This document shows, piece after piece, positions 7,757 to 12,159 of a DNA stretch of 12,159 bases. The DNA lies in NCBI GenBank assembly GCA_002480645.1, contig DLCN01000018.1:1-12159 (forward strand). Reading direction: 5' to 3'. The notes under the pieces are model-generated. The model was not told the DNA's origin, did no database searches, and saw nothing but the letters and a program-made list of their open reading frames with translations. Position 1 is the stretch's first letter. Each line of letters begins with the position of its first letter. The position numbers were made by a program, and so were the translations under genes. The stretch is from Balneolaceae bacterium UBA7797. GTDB lineage: Bacteria > Bacteroidota > Rhodothermia > Balneolales > Balneolaceae.

Positions 7757-7965
7757 TAGTGTTCAATTAAGAATTTAGAATTAGGAATACTATTACCGGC
7801 ATCGTTGCACTCAAAACTCAAAACTATACCTCCCTTCACGAGGAGTGAATACGACGAAGTGATCTCAGGATCTTTGATGAGGGTGGCAATATTCAATATT
7901 CAACAAGGAACATTCAATATTCAATTAGGAATTAAGAATAGTTGAATTAGGAATAGGAGCTGCGG

Positions 7966-8036
7966 TAAAGAAAAGAAAGTCCTCCTTTGAAGGAGGTGCC
8001 GGAATGAGCGGAACGAATGCAGGCGGAGGATGTTGG
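7966..8036 (+). repeat. H hairpin module, copy 6
   Basis: Hairpin at 7981-7996, ATG at 8004. One base change turns the fourth codon from Ala (gcg) to Thr (acg). The frame then continues through the R module to 8267, which is repeat sequence and not a credible protein. Confidence 0.92.
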
Positions 8037-8524
8037 TTGTGTTCAATCAGGAATCAGGAATACTATTACCAGCATCGTTCCACTCAAAACTCAAAACTCA
8101 TCACTCAAAACTATACCTCCATTCACGAGGAGTGGATACGACGAAGTGATCTCAGGATTTCGATTCAGGGATACAAATACAGAGACTGCTTCACTCCGCT
8201 CGCAGATGGTGGCAATATTCAACATTCAACAAGGAACATTCAATATTCAATTAGGAATTATGAATAGATGAATCAGGAATACTATTACCAGCATCATTCC
8301 ACTCAAAACTCATCACTCAAAACTTTATCTCCATTCACGAGGAGTGAATACGACGAAGTGATCTCAGGATCTTGGAAGTGCATGGCAATATTCAATATTC
8401 AACAAGGAACTTTCAATATTCAATAATTAATTAGGAAAAGGGGAATTTGGAATGTTCCAGCCGGCAACCGCGCTCAGAGATATTATTAAAAAGCTCTAAT
8501 GTTAACTTCTTTGAAGTAAGTAAT

Positions 8525-8582
8525 TGTGGATAAATAAGCACAAGAACCGTTTTTAATGCATTTAGGCCACCGGTTATCCACA
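8525..8582. promoter_or_regulatory. Pair of inverted perfect DnaA boxes
   Basis: TGTGGATAA (8525-8533) and TTATCCACA (8574-8582) are both exact matches to the consensus DnaA box, in inverted orientation, with 40 bases between them. AACCG (about 8546-8550) and CGGTT (8571-8575) add a short inverted repeat between the boxes. A small hairpin (ACTTC-ttt-GAAGT, 8505-8517) lies just upstream and the surroundings are AT-rich. The pair lies in the 246-base leader (8438-8683) between the third array and the surface-protein gene. No dnaA, dnaN or gidA gene is in view, so an origin is not supported. DnaA-dependent regulation or a DnaA-titration site is more plausible. Confidence 0.6.
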
Positions 8583-8683
8583 TTTCTTAACAGAGGTTTT
8601 ACAGTAACATATTTGTAGCAAACCCATCCTTTCCTTAGAATATTGACCTCTGTGAAAACACAACTTACAATAAGAAGGATTTT

Positions 8684-11600
8684 ATGAGAAAAACACTACT
8701 ATTTTTAGGAATGTGCCTCTTGTTCATGGGCACAGGTTATGGGCAGACGCAAATCATCATTGAAGATTTTGAGGATGGAACTGTTGGATACACAGTTTCA
8801 ACAGCAGAATTTACCGATGGTTCTGGAGATTATTTTACACGAACTGATGGTAGTAATATTAGCGGTACATACTCTTCTCCTCAGGGAACAAGTTTTTTTG
8901 CTGCTATGGACATAGATGGTGAAGGGGCTTCAAGTGAACAAACAATGACCTTTGATGATATAAACATTTCAGGCTATACAAGTTTAGAATTAAGAATTTA
9001 TCTAGCAGAGGACGATGATGGAACTAATCAAGATTGGGATTCTTCCGATTTGTTTACAATAGAATACGACATAGATAATTCTGGCTCATTTTCAGATTTG
9101 TTGCACGTTAGAGGAACTGGAAGCTCTAATTCTGAGCCTGCTATTGATACCGACTTTGACGGCACTGGTGATGGTACAATTATTACTAGTACATTTTCAC
9201 AATTTACACAAAGTATTTCAGGAACTGGTTCAACTCTCGATTTAAAATTAACTTTCAATTTTAATTCAGGAGATGAAGATATAGCAATTGATAATATTGA
9301 GATTTATGGTACTTCTACAGGTGGCTCAGCAACAAAACTCGCTATTACTGACGTAAATGGAGGTGATGACCCAGTTGTCGGAGAGTCTTTTAGTGTTAAT
9401 ATACAATCACAAGATGGTAGTGATCTTCCTGCCAATTTATCGCAAGATTCTACTGTTACTCTATCTGTTATTAATGGGACTGGCTCACTTTCAGGTTCAT
9501 TGTCAGGTACAATTAATTCAGGTGGAAATTTAGTTACATTATCTGGGCTATCTTATGATACAGCAGAATCCTTTAATCTCATTGTTACAAATACAGGTGG
9601 TGGGTTATCAGCTGATACTGTTTCAGTAACAGTCATCGCAGCAGCGGATCAATTAGTCATAAAAGATTTTCCAAGCTCGGGTTTTTCTAATACAGTGGTT
9701 TCTTCATTCACTGTTGAAGCTCAGAGAAGTAGTGACAATTCTGTAGATGACACTTATACAAAGAATATTACGATTTCAAAAGTAAGTGGTTCAGGGACTA
9801 TTGGGGGAACAGTAACTAAAACTGCAGTAAACGGTATTGCAACATTTGATGATATCACCTTCGATACTGATGGTAGTTATACGATAAGTGCCGGAGATGG
9901 TTCATTAACAAGTTCATCTTCATCATCAATCTCAATAACAACAGCTGTTACACCTAGCCAAGGTAGCGTATTTATTACAGAGGTTGCAGATGCTACTACT
10001 TATCAAAATGAATTTATAGAATTATATAATATCGGTTCTACTTCAGTTACATTGGATGGAAGTGATTTGTTGATGTATGATGCAACTGGGACAACTCTAC
10101 AGACAACATTTGATTTAGAAGCCTTTACAGGGTCAACTATCATACCTGCTGGTGGTTATTTAATAATATCCCGGGGGAATAATGAATCTTCATTTGAAAG
10201 TGAGTTTGGTACCTTAAATGGAAGTACCAATTTTCTACAAGGCACAACTGTTGCTTATTTTGGAACCGGAAGAAGATGGGTACTTAAATATTCCGGAACT
10301 GTAATTGATTCAACATCAGCTGGTGTTGGAAATGACAGAGATTATCAATTTCCACTTGGCTCTCAAACTTTTATTACAGGTATTCAAGGAGAAGCAACGC
10401 CAGGTGAACTTGATGGCTCCATAGATCTAACAGGCTCAACTGGTTACCGACTTCTGTCTGCTCCAACTACTGCTACGATCAGTTCATTACTGGATCCGAT
10501 CTGGACACAGGGCGCTTCTACAGGAGCTGATGCTACCAATGGCGATCCGAATGTCTTCACCTGGCCAACTACGGCTATTGATGGAACTAGTTCTAACTGG
10601 AGTGGAATGACGGATCTTAGCGGTACACTTGGTGCCGGAACCGGAATTCTTGTCTACGTTTTTGCTGACGATGACTACAACGGTTCTGACGATGCATTCC
10701 CTAAAACATTAAGCGTAAGCGGTACCGAAAATACAGCGGATGTTGCACCAACCGTAAACAGTAACGCGAATGGTTGGACTCTGGTAGGGAATCCATTTGC
10801 CTCAACCATCGACTTTGATGTAGCTACGAAATCAGAGCTAACGGATGTAGCATATGTCTGGGATGCCAATGCAAGCAGCTGGAAGGACTGGAACGGAACT
10901 TCCGGTGATCTTACAGATGGATTAATTACTCCATTCCAGGGATTCTTCATTCAGAATAGCGGTACCGTTACTTCTCCTTCCATCACCTTTACAAGTGGTT
11001 CTAAAGCAACAGGTGGTTCTTTCTATGGTAAGGAAAATCCTGAATCACCGGTTACACTCCGTCTGGAAATGAAAGGCACAGAGACTTCAAATTCTGTGTG
11101 GCTACAGTTTTCAGAGGCCGGGGCATTTGATACTACCGTCAAAGGCGATGCAGTTGAACTTCAGGCTTTATCCGCAGAGTATTCAAGATTAGCCGTGGAA
11201 AAGTCAGGAGGTCTGTTAAATATTGCCCATTTACCACTGAACGAGTCTTTCAATCTTCCACTGGATGTAAGTTCTACTGAATCCGGTGAATTTACTCTTA
11301 AAGCTACGGACTTCGCTCTTCCGGCAGGGATGAGCGTGGTATTCCACGACTACCAGACCGGTTTTGAGCAGGAGATCACCGAAGATTTCGAATATAAATT
11401 TGAACTGGGCAGTGAAGTAGCGGCAAAAGCAGTTAACCCGGGTAATCTGGTAGCCGGACCGTTGATGGCAAAAAGTAGTGGCAGTGACCGTTTTGGTATC
11501 GCGATCCAGCCAACCGGAACCAGCACAGAAAACACCGATACACCGGCTGAATTTGCTTTAGAGCAGAATTACCCGAACCCGTTCAACCCAAGCACTACAA

Positions 11601-11809
11601 TTCAGTACAGTGTGGCGGAACCGGGTCAGGTAAGCCTGAGCGTGTATAACCTGATGGGTCAGCGCGTAGCGGAGCTGGTGAATGAGACCAAGAGCGCAGG
11701 CACATTTAACGTGAGCTGGAATGCAAGCAATGCGGCAAGTGGCATGTACTACTACCGACTGGTAGCCGGTGGCAAGACCATCACCCGCAAAATGACATTA
11801 ATCAAGTAA
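8684..11809 (+). CDS. Large mosaic T9SS-exported surface protein with lamin-tail domain
   Basis: A 1041-residue protein predicted to be exported and surface-attached; no enzyme motif is recognised. Residues 1-20 are a signal peptide (cleavage after GYG). About 21-210 is a beta-rich domain opening IIEDFEDG and closing with IDNIEIYG, like jelly-roll binding modules. About 215-320 and 322-420 are two Ig-like modules, and a serine run lies at 409-415. About 427-575 is a lamin-tail domain (VFITEVAD ... NEFIELYN ... IPAGGYLIISRG). About 585-780 is a module seen in T9SS proteins (TGYRLLSAPT ... NGWTLVGNPFAS ... ITPFQGFFIQ), followed by a further beta region. The T9SS tail starts at LEQNYPNPFNPST (959-971) and ends in basic KMTLIK. 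An AGAAGGA ribosome site (8673-8679) supports the start. Base composition shifts sharply near 10436 (residue 585): sampled lines upstream have 20-40% GC and downstream 45-53%. This suggests an N-terminal module set joined from elsewhere. Confidence 0.88.
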   Translation: MRKTLLFLGMCLLFMGTGYGQTQIIIEDFEDGTVGYTVSTAEFTDGSGDYFTRTDGSNISGTYSSPQGTSFFAAMDIDGEGASSEQTMTFDDINISGYTSLELRIYLAEDDDGTNQDWDSSDLFTIEYDIDNSGSFSDLLHVRGTGSSNSEPAIDTDFDGTGDGTIITSTFSQFTQSISGTGSTLDLKLTFNFNSGDEDIAIDNIEIYGTSTGGSATKLAITDVNGGDDPVVGESFSVNIQSQDGSDLPANLSQDSTVTLSVINGTGSLSGSLSGTINSGGNLVTLSGLSYDTAESFNLIVTNTGGGLSADTVSVTVIAAADQLVIKDFPSSGFSNTVVSSFTVEAQRSSDNSVDDTYTKNITISKVSGSGTIGGTVTKTAVNGIATFDDITFDTDGSYTISAGDGSLTSSSSSSISITTAVTPSQGSVFITEVADATTYQNEFIELYNIGSTSVTLDGSDLLMYDATGTTLQTTFDLEAFTGSTIIPAGGYLIISRGNNESSFESEFGTLNGSTNFLQGTTVAYFGTGRRWVLKYSGTVIDSTSAGVGNDRDYQFPLGSQTFITGIQGEATPGELDGSIDLTGSTGYRLLSAPTTATISSLLDPIWTQGASTGADATNGDPNVFTWPTTAIDGTSSNWSGMTDLSGTLGAGTGILVYVFADDDYNGSDDAFPKTLSVSGTENTADVAPTVNSNANGWTLVGNPFASTIDFDVATKSELTDVAYVWDANASSWKDWNGTSGDLTDGLITPFQGFFIQNSGTVTSPSITFTSGSKATGGSFYGKENPESPVTLRLEMKGTETSNSVWLQFSEAGAFDTTVKGDAVELQALSAEYSRLAVEKSGGLLNIAHLPLNESFNLPLDVSSTESGEFTLKATDFALPAGMSVVFHDYQTGFEQEITEDFEYKFELGSEVAAKAVNPGNLVAGPLMAKSSGSDRFGIAIQPTGTSTENTDTPAEFALEQNYPNPFNPSTTIQYSVAEPGQVSLSVYNLMGQRVAELVNETKSAGTFNVSWNASNAASGMYYYRLVAGGKTITRKMTLIK

Positions 11810-11825
11810 TTCTCAATTATACATC

Positions 11826-12008
11826 ATGAAAGCACGATTTTTATTTACACTTACTGCGATAGTATTGTTTGCAACAGAACTGGTAATGGCGCAGCCGGGT
11901 TTGCCTTCGCCTCCATCACAAGCCCCGATCGACGGCGGGCTGGGACTGCTGGCGGCGGCCGGTGGGGCGTATGCGATCAAGAAGCTTCGGGATAAGAAAA
12001 ATCACTGA
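11826..12008 (+). CDS. PID-CTERM-like mini-protein (signal peptide plus sorting tail)
   Basis: A 60-residue protein made of an N-terminal signal peptide (about 1-22, ending VMA-QP), a short proline-rich linker (PGLPSPPSQA) and a tripartite C-terminus. The C-terminus comprises the motif APIDGG (33-38), a hydrophobic stretch LGLLAAAGGAYAI (39-51) and a basic end KKLRDKKNH. The pattern resembles the family that I recall as 'PID-CTERM protein-sorting domain' in Bacteroidota, and the general plan of PEP-CTERM and similar sorting tails. It starts 16 bases after the stop of the T9SS surface-protein gene and is followed by a strong terminator, so the two probably form one operon. The mature part would be under 40 residues and nearly all tail. 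Function is unknown; a small membrane tether or partner for the upstream protein is inference. Family match is from memory. Confidence 0.8.
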   Translation: MKARFLFTLTAIVLFATELVMAQPGLPSPPSQAPIDGGLGLLAAAGGAYAIKKLRDKKNH

Positions 12009-12040
12009 TCCTGTAGTTCGTCATACAACGCATGAATTGG

Positions 12041-12077
12041 AAAAAGCTCCCGGGAAACCGCGGAGCTTTTTTTGTTT
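12041..12077 (+). terminator. Intrinsic terminator after the surface-protein operon
   Basis: The arms AAAAAGCTCC (12041-12050) and GGAGCTTTTT pair. The inner CGG (12051-12053) pairs with CCG (12058-12060) around a GAAA tetraloop, leaving one bulged C at 12061. A run of seven T follows (12067-12073), then gttt. It lies 33 bases past the mini-protein stop. This is the only strong intrinsic terminator in the window. Confidence 0.93.
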
Positions 12078-12159
12078 AGGCGATATTCAATATTCAACAT
12101 TCAACAAGGAACATTCAATATTCAATTAAGAATGTTCAATTAAGAATGTACAATTAGAA
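12078..12159. repeat. AT-rich repeat filler at right window edge
   Basis: The sequence 'ggcgatattcaatattcaac' and the following 'aacaaggaacattcaatattc' filler match the AT-rich end of the R modules at 6057-6100, 7887-7940 and 8214-8260. It begins directly behind the terminator. A further H module may lie beyond the window edge, which cannot be seen. Confidence 0.85.

Larger units (their letters stand above)
7636..8437. repeat. Composite repeat array, right copy (two H-R units plus one H-less R)
   Basis: This gene-free stretch begins within a few bases of the dehydrogenase stop. It holds H modules at 7686-7756 and 7966-8036 (spacing 280 bases), each with an R module, and a third R (about 8266-8435) with no H before it. 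The R after the second H is the long form. It keeps the right-arm remnant gagactgcttc (8182-8192) followed by actccgctcgcagatgg, a feature shared only with the long R at the left window edge. The other R copies are deleted through this part. Orientation is the same as in the other arrays. No credible gene is seen here. Confidence 0.95.

Noticed and set aside
8004..8271. Overlapping 84-87 codon frames in the right array
   Set aside because: Two different frames over the same repeat DNA, both repeat-derived, with no upstream or domain support.
5852..8437. CRISPR array
   Set aside because: Repeat units are about 260-280 bases, spacers are not unique, and the spacing sequence is itself repeated; no cas genes.
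1..8437. Insertion sequence or transposon
   Set aside because: No transposase, no clear terminal inverted repeats with target duplications at array edges; only a non-autonomous element remains possible.
8643..8671. Sigma70-like promoter TTGACC-17-TACAAT before the surface-protein gene
   Set aside because: The hexamers and 17-base spacing look good, but transcription would begin about 6 bases before the ATG and lose the AGAAGGA ribosome site. This phylum also uses different promoter elements. Not called.
8438..8683. Chromosomal replication origin
   Set aside because: Only two DnaA boxes, with no further box cluster and no dnaA, dnaN, gidA or rpmH neighbour.

Overview
The window looks like the chromosome of a marine-type member of the Bacteroidota/FCB group, most likely Balneolota or a close relative. 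This is inferred, not proven. The grounds are two large secreted proteins ending in the 'QNYPNPFNPST' type IX secretion (T9SS) tail in the style common in Balneolota and Ignavibacteria, moderate GC content, and intergenic DNA full of 'attcaacattcaac'-type AT-rich filler and short hairpin repeats. No rRNA, tRNA, CRISPR, transposase or phage gene was found.

Layout. (1) 1-386: end of a composite repeat array. (2) 392-3463, minus: a secreted GH57 glycoside hydrolase with starch-binding-like and T9SS domains. Its start is preceded by a perfect LacI-type operator palindrome (3484-3497). (3) 3606-4424 and 4428-5777, plus: a membrane-anchored alpha/beta hydrolase and RmuC, 3 bases apart, divergent from the GH57 gene. 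(4) 5778-6631: second repeat array. (5) 6781-7635: 3-hydroxybutyryl-CoA dehydrogenase, alone between two arrays, with a weaker LacI-like site in its leader. (6) 7636-8437: third repeat array. (7) 8438-8683: a leader holding two perfect inverted DnaA boxes. (8) 8684-11809: a mosaic T9SS surface protein, followed after 16 bases by a 60-residue PID-CTERM-like mini-protein (11826-12008) and a strong intrinsic terminator. (9) 12078-12159: the AT-rich part of a further repeat, cut by the window edge.

How the genes fit together. The GH57 enzyme is probably exported across the outer membrane to attack alpha-glucans under control of a sugar-responsive LacI-family regulator. RmuC is linked to DNA recombination or repair, and its partner hydrolase is of unknown substrate. 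The dehydrogenase belongs to beta-oxidation or butyrate-type CoA metabolism. The last two genes look like one cell-surface operon.

The most unusual content is the repeat system: six copies of a GC-rich hairpin module (H) and about eight copies of a longer partner module (R), all in one orientation, directly behind gene stops. Each H copy carries a complementary anti-Shine-Dalgarno/Shine-Dalgarno hairpin followed by ATG or GTG and a conserved 11-codon reading frame. Other points worth a second look are the mosaic surface protein, the orphan inverted DnaA boxes, and the PID-CTERM-like partner.
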